Of a stretch of 64,000 bases of DNA, positions 44,148 through 53,321 are shown in pieces. The notes beneath the pieces are model-generated. The model did no database searches and was not told the origin of the DNA. It saw nothing but the letters and a program-made list of their open reading frames with translations. The stretch is from the NCBI GenBank assembly GCA_038116945.1, contig JAYOEY010000007.1:1-64000 (forward strand), read 5' to 3'. Position 1 is the first letter of the stretch. The number at the start of each line of letters is the position of its first letter. The position numbers were made by a program, and so were the translations under genes. This stretch comes from JAYOEY01 sp038116945 (GTDB taxonomy: Bacteria; Pseudomonadota; Alphaproteobacteria; MPNO01; UBA2964).

Positions 44148-44822
44148 ATGACGATGGCCGACCTTCCCACACTGTCGGGACCGAGCTATGGACCGGCTGC
44201 CGGCGCCGCGCCGCGCCAGCTTGTCCTGCTGCTGCACGGCTACGGCGCAAACGGCGACGACCTGATCGGGCTTGCGCCGCATCTGGCGCAGGTTCTGCCC
44301 GAAGCCGTGTTCGTGTCTCCCAACGCGCCTTACCCGTGCAGGCAGAACCCGTTCGGCGGGTTCCAGTGGTTCGATGTGTGGCAGGGCGAGGGCGCGGACC
44401 GCCTGACGCAGGTCAGAAGCGCGGCGGAAATCGTCAACGCTTTTATCGATTCGGAACTGGCCCGGCTTGGTCTTTCGGACGAGCGTCTGGCGCTGCTCGG
44501 TTTCTCGCAGGGTACCATGTTGTCGCTCCATGTAGGGCTCCGCCGTGCGAACGAGCCCGCCGGCATCCTCGGCTATTCGGGGCGTCTGGAATCGCCCGAA
44601 CTGCTGGAGGAAGAAATTACCGCCCGTCCGCCGGTCATGCTGATCCACGGCGATCAGGATCCCCTGCTCCCTGTGGAACTGATGGGCCAGGCCGCGGCGC
44701 GGCTGTCCGAATGCGGCGTCTCGGTGGATACCCACGTCTGTCCCGGCGTGGGCCATGGTATCGATGCGGACGGCGTTCGGCTCGGCGGTGAATTCCTGCA
44801 ACGCGCTTTCGGCCTCAATTAG
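44148..44822 (+). CDS. Alpha/beta hydrolase (carboxylesterase/phospholipase, Abhydrolase_2)
   Basis: A 224-aa esterase. The oxyanion segment is LLLHGYGANGDDL, the nucleophile is in GFSQGTML, the Asp is in HGDQDPLLP and the His in GVGHGID. It is close to bacterial carboxylesterase/lysophospholipase proteins. It is last of the run that starts at the BenE-like gene, 16 nt after the glycosylase stop. Confidence 0.9.
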   Translation: MTMADLPTLSGPSYGPAAGAAPRQLVLLLHGYGANGDDLIGLAPHLAQVLPEAVFVSPNAPYPCRQNPFGGFQWFDVWQGEGADRLTQVRSAAEIVNAFIDSELARLGLSDERLALLGFSQGTMLSLHVGLRRANEPAGILGYSGRLESPELLEEEITARPPVMLIHGDQDPLLPVELMGQAAARLSECGVSVDTHVCPGVGHGIDADGVRLGGEFLQRAFGLN

Positions 44823-44931
44823 GACATTGACGGTCCGTCACGAAGCTGTAACCTCACAAAGGTAGGGTTGTCCGAAAAACAAGATAAACGGTGTTCAGAC
44901 CCGGTTTGAGACGACATTTAGGGACAGGAAC

Positions 44932-45492
44932 GTGTCACCGCCATCCGACGCCCCGGCTCTGGTCCTCAACGCCGATTTTCGCCCGCTGAGCTATTTTCCG
45001 CTGTCGCTATGGTCCTGGCAGGACGCCGTCAAGGCCGTATTTCTGGATCGCGTCAACATCGTTTCCGAGTACGATCGCGAGATCCGCTCGCCAAATTTCA
45101 GCATGAGGCTGCCCAGCGTCATTTCGCTCAAGGAATACATCCCGCTGGCCCGTCGGCCGGCTTTCACGCGATTCAACGTATTTTTGCGCGACCGGTTCGA
45201 TTGCCAGTATTGCGGCGAGCATTTTCCGACCCACGAACTGACCTTCGATCATGTCATCCCCAAATCGCGGGGCGGCCGGACCAGCTGGGAAAATGTCGTG
45301 ACGGCCTGTTCGGCCTGCAACCTCCGCAAGGCCAACAAGATGCCGCGGGAAGCCGCGATGTATCCGCGCCTGGCGCCTGGCCAGCCTTCGACCTGGCAGC
45401 TCCAGGAGAACGGCCGCGCCTTTCCGCCCAACCACCTGCATGAAAGCTGGCGGGACTTCCTCTACTGGGACGCCGAACTCGACGATTGCTGA
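44932..45492 (+). CDS. HNH endonuclease
   Basis: A 186-aa HNH nuclease. Zinc-binding pairs are CQYCGE and CSACNLRK. The HNH core is TFDHVIPKSRGGRTSWENVVTACS (split between His, Asn and the second Cys pair). The N-terminus ALVLNADFRPLSYFPLSLWSWQDAVKAV is typical of a common chromosomal HNH family in alphaproteobacteria. It starts at GTG with AGGGACAGGAAC before it. The last 31 nt overlap the end of the convergent Mo-hydroxylase gene. Confidence 0.9.
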   Translation: MSPPSDAPALVLNADFRPLSYFPLSLWSWQDAVKAVFLDRVNIVSEYDREIRSPNFSMRLPSVISLKEYIPLARRPAFTRFNVFLRDRFDCQYCGEHFPTHELTFDHVIPKSRGGRTSWENVVTACSACNLRKANKMPREAAMYPRLAPGQPSTWQLQENGRAFPPNHLHESWRDFLYWDAELDDC

Positions 45493-47759
45493 CGCAGCGT
45501 CGCGGGAGTCAGCGGGAGTTCGGTGATATCGAGGCCGGTCGCATCGGCGACGGCGTTGGCGATTGCGGCGGCGACCGCGACGATGCCGCCTTCGCCCGCG
45601 CCCTTGAATCCCATGGGGTTCATTTTCGAAGGCGAGTCCTGAAGGGCGATCGCGGTAATGGGCGGAGTCTCGGCCGATGTGGGCAACAGATAGTCCGCGA
45701 ATGTCGCCGACAGAAACTGCCCGTCCTCGTCGTACAGCATCTGTTCCAGCAGCGCGCCGCCGATGCCCTGTACCACGCCGCCGACTGCCTGGCCCTGTAC
45801 CATGGCCGGGTTGAGCGCGCGGCCGATTTCTTCCGTTAGCACATACCGATCGATCCCGACTCCGCCGGTCGCAAGATCGACCCGGACCAGCGCGACATGC
45901 GCGCCGTAGGAATAGGAGACGCGGCCTTCGTTGGCGTAGGTTGCGTCGCCCGAGAGCGGCCCGGCGTACGACGCGATTTCAGCCATCGACATCGACTGAT
46001 CGGCATGACGGACCGCACCGTCCGCGAACGTCACCGAATCTGCCGCGACATTCCAGCGGAGTGCCGCCTGCTCCACGCATTTTTCACGCAGCGCTTCCGC
46101 GGCCATCCGGACGGCGTTTCCGGCCATCACCGTGTTGCGGCTGTTGAAAGTACCGCCGCCTGAATCCAGCAGGGACGTGCTGCCGTGCAGGACGGTCATG
46201 CCCTCAAGGGGCATGCCGAGCGTCTCGGCGCAGATCTGGGCCATGCCGGTCTCCACCCCCTGGCCGACCGACGATGCGCCGATCCGGATCTCGATGCTTC
46301 CGTCGTCTGCGACGCTGACACGGGCGGATTCCGGCGGGCCGGCGGCGCTGCTTTCGACGAAGCAGGCAAAACCGATGCCGAACGCCTTTCCGTTCTCGAT
46401 CGAACCGCTGCGCGCCTTCAGCGCCGGATAGTCGATTTCCGACAGCAGCCGCCGGAAGGCTGTCGGATAATCGCCGTCATCAAGCGTCGCGTCGGGATCG
46501 TTCAGCACCAGCTCGCCCATGCGGTAGGGCAGCTCTGCCGGCGTCATCAGGTTCTTCATCCTGACCTCGACCGCATCGAGGCCGAGATCCTTGGCCATCA
46601 TGTCGATCATCCGCTCGCGGCAGAAATTGGCCTCCACCCGTCCCGGGCCGCGATAGGTGCCGACCGGCGTCTTGTTGGTGACCAGCGCCTGCATGTCCGC
46701 GGCAAAGGCGGGCACCCTGTAGGGACCGGGGAGGAACTGGATCGTCTTCGACGGCACCACGCCGCCATTGGTGCGGATGTAGGCCCCCATATCGCCCTGC
46801 ACGGTGGCGCGCATTCCGAGGATCGTTCCGTCCCGTGTTGCGGCGATTTCCAGGTCGCAGACCACCTGCCGCGAATGGTTGCAGGCCATCAGGTTTTCCC
46901 GCCGGTCCTCGATCCACTTGACCGGCCGGCCAGCGCGCTTGCTGGCGAGGGGAACGAGGTAGTCTTCCGGGTAAAGCTCGCCGCGCGCGCCGAACCCGCC
47001 CCCGACATCCTGTTCGACCAGCTCGATGTCGCTCTCCGCCATGCCGAAGGCCGGGGCCAGATGTCGTCGGTTGAAATAGGTCACCTTGCCCGCGCCGATC
47101 AGGCGAAGACGGCTCGCGGCGGCGTCGAAGTCGGCGATCAGCCCGCGCGTCTCCATCGGGCAGGCGGCGTGGCGGTTGGTGACGAACCGCTCGCGCCGGG
47201 TGTAGGCCGCCTCCGAGAAGGCCGCATCGATATCGCCGCGGCCGACCCGATAGCGCGCGCCCATGTTCTCGTCCGCTTCCTCGAACAGCAGGATGTCGCC
47301 GGCGGCCGACCGGTCGACGTCGGTGACGGCGGGCAGTATTTCGTAATCGACGAGGATTTCCTCAAGCGCATCTTCCGCCAGATACCGGTTCTCGGCCACC
47401 ACCACTGCGACCGGCTCGCCGACATAGCGCACCTTGTCCGACGCTATCGGCGCCTGAAGCATGCGCTCGAAGCCGGGAAACGGCGCGAGCCGGAGCGGGA
47501 TTTTCGGCAGCGCGCCGTTGAATGCGGCAGTGACTTCGGCGCAGGAGAACGCATCGATGACGCCTGTCATCGAACGCGCCGCGGCAAGATCGATTCCAAG
47601 AATCCGCGCATGCGCGTGCGGGCTCCGCAGGATCGCCATCGCCGCCATGCCCGGCAGGGTTATATCGTCAACATACGCCCCGCGGCCGGTCAGGAAGCGC
47701 CGGTCTTCCAGCCGGTTTACCGATTTTCCGATATAAATATGGTCGGAGGCGATGTGCAT
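45462..47759 (-). CDS. Molybdenum hydroxylase (xanthine dehydrogenase family) large subunit, lone copy 2
   Basis: A 765-aa subunit. It begins YIGKSVNRLEDRRFLTGRGAYVDDI; it has GGGFGARG, TYRGPGRVEAN and the catalytic Glu in GFKGAGEGGIVAV. As in the other two copies, the CO-dehydrogenase Cys loop is absent. No small or medium subunit gene is adjacent. It is divergent from the atypical SDR gene with 61 nt between the starts. Confidence 0.87.
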   Translation of the reverse strand: MHIASDHIYIGKSVNRLEDRRFLTGRGAYVDDITLPGMAAMAILRSPHAHARILGIDLAAARSMTGVIDAFSCAEVTAAFNGALPKIPLRLAPFPGFERMLQAPIASDKVRYVGEPVAVVVAENRYLAEDALEEILVDYEILPAVTDVDRSAAGDILLFEEADENMGARYRVGRGDIDAAFSEAAYTRRERFVTNRHAACPMETRGLIADFDAAASRLRLIGAGKVTYFNRRHLAPAFGMAESDIELVEQDVGGGFGARGELYPEDYLVPLASKRAGRPVKWIEDRRENLMACNHSRQVVCDLEIAATRDGTILGMRATVQGDMGAYIRTNGGVVPSKTIQFLPGPYRVPAFAADMQALVTNKTPVGTYRGPGRVEANFCRERMIDMMAKDLGLDAVEVRMKNLMTPAELPYRMGELVLNDPDATLDDGDYPTAFRRLLSEIDYPALKARSGSIENGKAFGIGFACFVESSAAGPPESARVSVADDGSIEIRIGASSVGQGVETGMAQICAETLGMPLEGMTVLHGSTSLLDSGGGTFNSRNTVMAGNAVRMAAEALREKCVEQAALRWNVAADSVTFADGAVRHADQSMSMAEIASYAGPLSGDATYANEGRVSYSYGAHVALVRVDLATGGVGIDRYVLTEEIGRALNPAMVQGQAVGGVVQGIGGALLEQMLYDEDGQFLSATFADYLLPTSAETPPITAIALQDSPSKMNPMGFKGAGEGGIVAVAAAIANAVADATGLDITELPLTPATLRQQSSSSASQ

Positions 47760-47820
47760 TTTCCCACATTAATGCGCTATGATCCGGCGCACCATACGGG
47801 GAAATACCAAGGAATTTAAT

Positions 47821-48630
47821 ATGGACTTGCAGCTCGCTGGAAAATGCGCTGCCGTAACGGGCGGCAGCGCCGGTATCGGCAAGGCGATTGCACGGGGCCT
47901 CGCACGCGAAGGCGTCGATGTCGCCATCTGCGCACGCCGCCCCGGCCCGCTAGAGGAAGCCGCAAAGGAAATTGCCGACGAGACCGGACGCCGGGTCATT
48001 CCGATCACGGCGGACCTGACGAAGACCGCGGACGCCAACGCCTTTATCGACCGGGCGGCGCAGGAATTCGGGCGCATCGACATTCTGGTCAATAACGCAG
48101 GGGCCGCCGCCGGCGGCGTTCTGGAAACGCTGTCGGACGAGGCATGGGAAGCGGCGCTGCAGCTCAAGTTCTTCGGGTACGTCCGCTGCACCCGCGCCGT
48201 CATTCCGCACATGAAACGTCAGGGCGGCGGGCGCATCGTCAACCTGATCGGCAATGACGGGGTCAAGCATTCCTACTGGGAGATCGCGCCAGGCGCCGCC
48301 AACGCGGCGGGACAGAACCTGACCATGTCGCTCGCCATGCAGTACGGGCGCGACAATATCAGCCTGTGCGCCGTCAATCCCGGTCCGGTTCGCACCGAGC
48401 GCTGGGCCGGGCTGGTCGACGCCATGGCGCGCGACATGAACATCTCGCGCGAGGAGGCCGATCAGCTGGCGCCGCGCAGCATTCCGCTGGGGCGCATCGC
48501 CGAGGTCGAGGAAGTCGCCAATCTGGTGACCTATCTGGCGTCGCCGCTTGCCCATTTCGTCAACGGCACACAGATCGAAATCGACGGCGGGCAGCTAAAG
48601 CCGATCATGGACGCCGGCCGGGACGGCTAG
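47821..48630 (+). CDS. SDR-family protein with altered catalytic triad
   Basis: A 269-aa short-chain dehydrogenase fold. TGGSAGIGKAIA (13-24) and NNAG (91-94) are intact, and the C-terminal NGTQIEIDGGQ is typical. A gapless comparison with PhaB in this same window places Gly144, Pro157 and Asn161 where the catalytic Ser, Tyr and Lys belong. Either it is not an oxidoreductase or it uses another mechanism. AAGGAAT precedes the ATG at 47821. It lies between a Mo-hydroxylase gene and a hydrolase gene. Confidence 0.88.
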   Translation: MDLQLAGKCAAVTGGSAGIGKAIARGLAREGVDVAICARRPGPLEEAAKEIADETGRRVIPITADLTKTADANAFIDRAAQEFGRIDILVNNAGAAAGGVLETLSDEAWEAALQLKFFGYVRCTRAVIPHMKRQGGGRIVNLIGNDGVKHSYWEIAPGAANAAGQNLTMSLAMQYGRDNISLCAVNPGPVRTERWAGLVDAMARDMNISREEADQLAPRSIPLGRIAEVEEVANLVTYLASPLAHFVNGTQIEIDGGQLKPIMDAGRDG

Positions 48631-49451
48631 TTTTTCGCCAGAGACAGAAAATCCAGCAGCGCCCGGTTGAACAGGTCGGGCTCTTCGCTGTTGATGGTGT
48701 GGCTGGCGTTCGGCACGACGCAAAGCGCCGCATCCGGCGCGACCCGTTTCATCATGAGGGAGCCTTCGAGACAGGCGTCGTCCTCGTCGCCGACGACGAT
48801 CAGCAGAGGCGCCTCAAGCTTTGCGATGTCGTCCCGCATCTCGAACAAAGTGGGGCGCCCGGCCTGCACCTGCGCCATGGTGTACGCGCTGCCGATGGCG
48901 GAATGGGTCGCCAGCATGGCGGCGAATTCGGCCCAGCCCTGCGGGTCCTTTTCGCGGAACCGGTGGCGCATGGGAAAATCGGCGTAACGGCGCGCCGCTT
49001 CCTCAATGCCGTCCTCGCGAAACATGCGGGCGATATCGGCGATCAGGGCCTTGCTTTCCTCGCGCGTGTTCGGGTCCGACCCCCAGCCGCATCCGGCGAC
49101 GGTGAGCGAGCGCACGCGGTCGGGTCGGCGAATGCCCAGATGCAGCGCGGTGTATCCGCCCATCGAGTGTCCGACGACATGTGCGGAGTCGCTACCCGCC
49201 GTTTCCATCACGCAGAACGCGTCTTCGATCGCAATATCCTGGCTGTATCGCTTCGGGTCATCCGGCACATCGGAGGGCGGATAGCCGCGCGCGTTGAAGG
49301 CGATGCAGCGATACTGCCGCGAGAGACGACGCACCTGCGGCGCCCATTCTTTCAGCGTGCCGGCGAATTCGTGCAGGAACAGAACGTCCGGGCCCTCGCC
49401 CGTCACCTCGTAATAAAGCTTTGTACCGTCCGTAGCAGTCGCGGTCGGCAT
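48627..49451 (-). CDS. Alpha/beta hydrolase
   Basis: A 274-aa alpha/beta hydrolase. The nucleophile is in GHSMGGYTAL, FLHEFAGTLKEWAPQ gives the oxyanion part, the acid is in VVGDEDDACL and the His in NASHTIN. Such enzymes act on ring-cleavage products, esters or CoA thioesters. It shares its stop with the SDR gene through CTAG and starts 4 nt after the stop of the Mo-hydroxylase large subunit, so it is likely the last gene of that operon. Confidence 0.9.
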   Translation of the reverse strand: MPTATATDGTKLYYEVTGEGPDVLFLHEFAGTLKEWAPQVRRLSRQYRCIAFNARGYPPSDVPDDPKRYSQDIAIEDAFCVMETAGSDSAHVVGHSMGGYTALHLGIRRPDRVRSLTVAGCGWGSDPNTREESKALIADIARMFREDGIEEAARRYADFPMRHRFREKDPQGWAEFAAMLATHSAIGSAYTMAQVQAGRPTLFEMRDDIAKLEAPLLIVVGDEDDACLEGSLMMKRVAPDAALCVVPNASHTINSEEPDLFNRALLDFLSLAKN

Positions 49452-49455
49452 GGTT

Positions 49456-51849
49456 TCAGACCTTGCCCAGTGCTTTCAGGATCAGCTCGGGCGTCATCGG
49501 CTGTTCGGTCACGTAGGCGTCGAACGGGCGCAGCGCGTCGTTGACCGCGTTCATCATCACCGCCGGCGCGGCGCCGGTGCCGGATTCGCCGACGCCCTTC
49601 GCGCCGAGTTCCGACACCGTGGTGGGAGTCTGGATATGGGTAACGTCGATATCCGGCATCTCGCCCGCCATCGGCGTCAGGTAGTCCGCCATCGTACCGT
49701 TCTGCAGCTGGCCCGTCTCATCGTAGATGCAGTGCTCGTACAGCGCGCCGCCAAGCCCCTGCACGCAGCCGCCGCGCACCTGCTCGTCGGCCAGTTGCGG
49801 GTTGATGACGCGGCCGCAATCCTCGACCACCCAGTGCTTCAGCAGCTTGATGAAGCCGGTATCGGGATCGACCTCGACCCAGGCGCCGTGAATGCCGTTG
49901 GTAAAGATGTAGAGCGCGTCGCGCAGCCGGAAGCGCCGTGTCGACGACAGGGTCGGCTGGATGTCGTTGGGAAGTTCCGCCACCTGGAAATGGCCGATGC
50001 GGCCGATCTCGGCCAGCGATACGCGGACGTTATCGGTGCCGGCATCGATAACGTTGCCGTTGACGATATCGAGCGTCGCCGCGTCGGCCTGCAGCAGGGC
50101 GCCGGCAATGGTCAGGATCTCCGCCCTGAGCGCGCGCCCGGCCTGCCATGTGGCCTCGCCGCCGATGGCGGTCGCGCGTGAGGCGTAAGTGCCGCCGCCA
50201 TAGGGCGTTGCATCCGTATCGCCCTCGATCACGCGGACGTGGTCGAAGGGCACCCCGACGGCTTCGGCGGCAATCTGTTGCATCACCGTGTCGACGCCCT
50301 GTCCCTGGTCGGTGACGCCGACCATGCAGAGAACGCCGCCGGCGGGTTCCAGCTTGATGGTACAGGCGTCCTGCGAGGCGATGGGCGCGCCGCCCGCGCC
50401 GTAATAGCCGGCGGGACCGGGGGCGGTACCCTTGATGAAGGACGCGATGCCGATGCCGCGATAGATGCCTTTCTCGCGCAAGCGGGCCTGTTCCTCGCGC
50501 AGTGCCGCGTAGTCTATCTTTTCGACCAGCGCATCGATACAGGCTTCGTGCGACATGTCCTGCATCTGGATTCCGGCGGCCGAAACGCGCGGATAGGAAT
50601 CGTCCTTCATGACGTTGCGGCGGCGGAACTCGATCGGGTCCATCCCGACCGCGTGCGCCGCGCGGTCGACCAGCCATTCTCCCACCGAGTTGCCGATGGG
50701 ATGGCCGACCGAACGGTACTGGGATGTCGGCACCAGGTTCAGATAGACCACCGTTGCCTTCGCCCGGTATTCCGCGTGCGCGTACGGTCCGGCCGTGATG
50801 TTGAGAATCTGGTTGGCCTCGAATACCGAGGTCCGCGGATATTGCGAATAGGCGCCTGCGCCGGACAGAACATCGATATCGACCGCCTTGATGTCTCCGT
50901 CTTTGCTGACCGCCATGCGGGCCTTCACCCGGTTTTCACGCGCGTGGATGTCGGTGAGGAAGGATTCGAGCCGGTCGGCGATGAACTTGACCGGGCGGGC
51001 CAGCACCATCGAGGCCGCGGTTGCCGCGATTTCGTCGCCGAACGAATGGATCTTGAGGCCGAAGGAACCGCCCACGTCGGGCGCGACGACACGGACATTG
51101 TGTTCCGGAACGCCGAGCGTACGCGCCAGCAGCGCCTGGATCATGTGAGGCGTCTGGCTCGACGTATGAACCGTCAGCCGCTGCGTGCCCGGATCGTATT
51201 CCGACAGCAGCGCGCGGGGCTCGAGGCTGACCGCCGTGTGGCGGCCGAATTCGAACGTGTCTTCGAGGATGATGTCGGCGGCATCGAACGCGGCATCGAC
51301 ATTGCCGGTGTCGATGGTTTTCTCGAATGCCAGATTGTCGCCGAGATCGGCGTGGATCGGCGGCGTTCCCGCTGCCAGGGCCCGTTCCTTGTCGACCACG
51401 ACGGGAAGCTCTTCCCAGCCGATCTCGACCAGCTCGCAGGCGTCCTCGGCCTGTGCGCGCGTTGCCGCCACCACCATCACGACGGGCTCGCCCTGCCAGC
51501 AGGCGCGGTCCACCGCCATCGGGTATTGCGGCGCGGATTTCATGTTCTCGAAACAGGTCAGCGTGCCGACCCACGGGCCGGTGCAGCGTTCGGCCAGCTC
51601 GGCGCCCGTCATGACGAGGACGACGCCCGGCGCGGCCTTCGCCGCATCGACATTGACGGAAACGATTCTGGCGTGCGCATAGGGGCTGCGGACGAAGGCG
51701 GCATGAACCATGCGGGCCGCCTGGATGTCGTCGGTATACCGTCCGCGTCCGGCCACCGCGCGCTTCGCGCTGTCGCGGCTCAGCGTCCGGCCGACATAGG
51801 AATGCTGGCGGTCCAGCGGCGTCAGGGAATTGATCGGTCTGGTGTTCAT
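49456..51849 (-). CDS. Molybdenum hydroxylase large (molybdopterin-binding) subunit
   Basis: The catalytic subunit of a complete xanthine-dehydrogenase-family enzyme, 797 aa. It begins with SYVGRTLSRDSAKRAVAGRG; GGSFGLKIHS and QYRSVGHPIG lie near the Mo site, and the catalytic Glu is in GAKGVGESGT. It lacks the AYRCSFR loop, so it is not a form I CO dehydrogenase. The ATG at 51849 overlaps the small-subunit stop by 4 nt. The order is M-S-L, then the hydrolase. Confidence 0.9.
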   Translation of the reverse strand: MNTRPINSLTPLDRQHSYVGRTLSRDSAKRAVAGRGRYTDDIQAARMVHAAFVRSPYAHARIVSVNVDAAKAAPGVVLVMTGAELAERCTGPWVGTLTCFENMKSAPQYPMAVDRACWQGEPVVMVVAATRAQAEDACELVEIGWEELPVVVDKERALAAGTPPIHADLGDNLAFEKTIDTGNVDAAFDAADIILEDTFEFGRHTAVSLEPRALLSEYDPGTQRLTVHTSSQTPHMIQALLARTLGVPEHNVRVVAPDVGGSFGLKIHSFGDEIAATAASMVLARPVKFIADRLESFLTDIHARENRVKARMAVSKDGDIKAVDIDVLSGAGAYSQYPRTSVFEANQILNITAGPYAHAEYRAKATVVYLNLVPTSQYRSVGHPIGNSVGEWLVDRAAHAVGMDPIEFRRRNVMKDDSYPRVSAAGIQMQDMSHEACIDALVEKIDYAALREEQARLREKGIYRGIGIASFIKGTAPGPAGYYGAGGAPIASQDACTIKLEPAGGVLCMVGVTDQGQGVDTVMQQIAAEAVGVPFDHVRVIEGDTDATPYGGGTYASRATAIGGEATWQAGRALRAEILTIAGALLQADAATLDIVNGNVIDAGTDNVRVSLAEIGRIGHFQVAELPNDIQPTLSSTRRFRLRDALYIFTNGIHGAWVEVDPDTGFIKLLKHWVVEDCGRVINPQLADEQVRGGCVQGLGGALYEHCIYDETGQLQNGTMADYLTPMAGEMPDIDVTHIQTPTTVSELGAKGVGESGTGAAPAVMMNAVNDALRPFDAYVTEQPMTPELILKALGKV

Positions 51850-52334
51850 GAGTTCCGCCCCGAGCGCCGTTTCATGGTGGTCTCGACCGCATCGACAATG
51901 GCGTGATAGCCGGTGCAACGGCAGAAATTTCCGGACAGGTGCTCGCGGATGTCCTCGCGACTATGGACCTCGCCATCCTTCATCAGCTCGGCCGCGGTCA
52001 TCAGCATTCCTGGCGTGCAGTAGCCGCACTGCATCGCGTTGCGCTCGACGAACACGTCCTGCAGATCGGCGATCTCTCCGCTGTCGGTCAGCCCTTCGAT
52101 CGTCGTGACCTCGGCGCCATCCGCCTGTACCGCGAGCATCAGGCAGCCGCGCACCACGACGCCATCGACCCGCACCGAGCAGGCGCCGCAGATGCCGTGC
52201 TCGCAGCCGATATGCGATCCGGTCAGCCCCAGCTCGCCGCGCAAAAAATCGACAAGATGTTCGCGCACCCGGACGGTTCGCGTGACATTCTCGCCGTTGA
52301 CGGTCAGCGTAACGGTCTGCATTTCCTCGCTCAT
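51846..52334 (-). CDS. Molybdenum hydroxylase (2Fe-2S) small subunit
   Basis: A 162-aa iron-sulfur subunit with two [2Fe-2S] clusters. The plant-ferredoxin-type cluster is in CEHGICGACSVRVDG, with a further Cys in VVRGCL; the second cluster is in QCGYCTPGML and NFCRCTGYHAIVDAV. It passes electrons from the Mo site to FAD. It overlaps both neighbours by 4 nt. Confidence 0.95.
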   Translation of the reverse strand: MSEEMQTVTLTVNGENVTRTVRVREHLVDFLRGELGLTGSHIGCEHGICGACSVRVDGVVVRGCLMLAVQADGAEVTTIEGLTDSGEIADLQDVFVERNAMQCGYCTPGMLMTAAELMKDGEVHSREDIREHLSGNFCRCTGYHAIVDAVETTMKRRSGRNS

Positions 52335-53194
52335 GCCGCCCTCTCCATCGCAGCGTCCAGCGCCCGCGCGGTCAGTACGCGCTGCAGGTGAAGCTTTGTC
52401 GCCGGGCTGCCGAGCAGATTATCCATCGGGTCGAGGTCCTCGCCGAGCGCTGCCAGCACGGCATCCTTGGCCGGATCCGGCCAGGCCCTGCCGCGCAACG
52501 CCGCCATCGCGCCGGTTGCCAGCGTCGGTTTTACCTCGCTGCCGAAATAGACCAGCCGGGCGTCCGCCACCGTACCGTTTTCAATCGTTGCCCGGCAGGC
52601 GACGCCCGCCATGGCAAAATCGCCCTTGCGGCGGGCGAGTTCCCTGAAGACCGAGACCGTGCCGGGCGTCCGTACCGGGATGCGGGCCTCCACCAGGATT
52701 TCGTCCGGCTGCCGCGCTGTTTCGTATAGCCCGAGAAAGAAATCGTCGGCCGCGATCTCGCGCCGTCCGCGGACGCTCTCGACCACCAGAACCGCTTCGA
52801 GCGCGAGCGCGCAGGCCGGCATCTCGGCGGCCGGGTCTGCGAGGGCGACCGAGCCGCCGAACGTACCGCGGTTGCGCACCGCGACGTGGGCGACATGCGG
52901 CATCGCCTCCGCGATCAGCGGCAGATGTTCCGCGACGACGGACGAACCCAGCACTTCCGCGTGGCGCGCCAGCGCACCGATCCGGACATGATCGCCATCG
53001 AGGGAAATTCCCCGGAGAGCATCGATTCGGTTGATGTCGATCAGGAGGGCGGGCTGAGAGAGACGCATGTTGAGCGTCGGCATCAGGCTCTGGCCGCCTG
53101 CGAGGATACGCGCGTCGTCGCCATGTTCGGCAAGCAGAGACAGCGCCTGCTCAAGGCTTTCTGCGCGAATGTAGCTGAATTTTGGGGCTTTCAC
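52331..53194 (-). CDS. Molybdenum hydroxylase FAD-binding medium subunit
   Basis: A 287-aa FAD subunit. The FAD-binding segments are ILAGGQSLMPTLNMRL near the N-terminus and RNRGTFGGSVALADPAAE in the middle. The GTG at 53194 (KAPKFSYIRAES) gives the expected N-terminus; the frame remains open upstream into non-family sequence. It is first of the M-S-L-hydrolase operon and divergent from the UbiD-type gene. Confidence 0.92.
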   Translation of the reverse strand: MKAPKFSYIRAESLEQALSLLAEHGDDARILAGGQSLMPTLNMRLSQPALLIDINRIDALRGISLDGDHVRIGALARHAEVLGSSVVAEHLPLIAEAMPHVAHVAVRNRGTFGGSVALADPAAEMPACALALEAVLVVESVRGRREIAADDFFLGLYETARQPDEILVEARIPVRTPGTVSVFRELARRKGDFAMAGVACRATIENGTVADARLVYFGSEVKPTLATGAMAALRGRAWPDPAKDAVLAALGEDLDPMDNLLGSPATKLHLQRVLTARALDAAMERAA

Positions 53195-53321
53195 GTGTTC
53201 ACTTCTGTCGAATTCAATTGCCGGACAATCCCACCTTGTCGTCGATTTCGCAAGCCGCGACCGTTTCAAATCCCGACGAAACAGGCTAACCATGACGGCG
53301 ACGAAAAACGGAGACTGTTAC

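Noticed and set aside
49456..53194. Aerobic CO dehydrogenase (coxMSL)
   Set aside because: The gene order M-S-L fits, but the catalytic AYRCSFR loop is absent from the large subunit.
53195..53321. Imperfect dyad in the CoxM/UbiD divergent region
   Set aside because: The arms around ATTT/AAAT match too poorly to call an operator.
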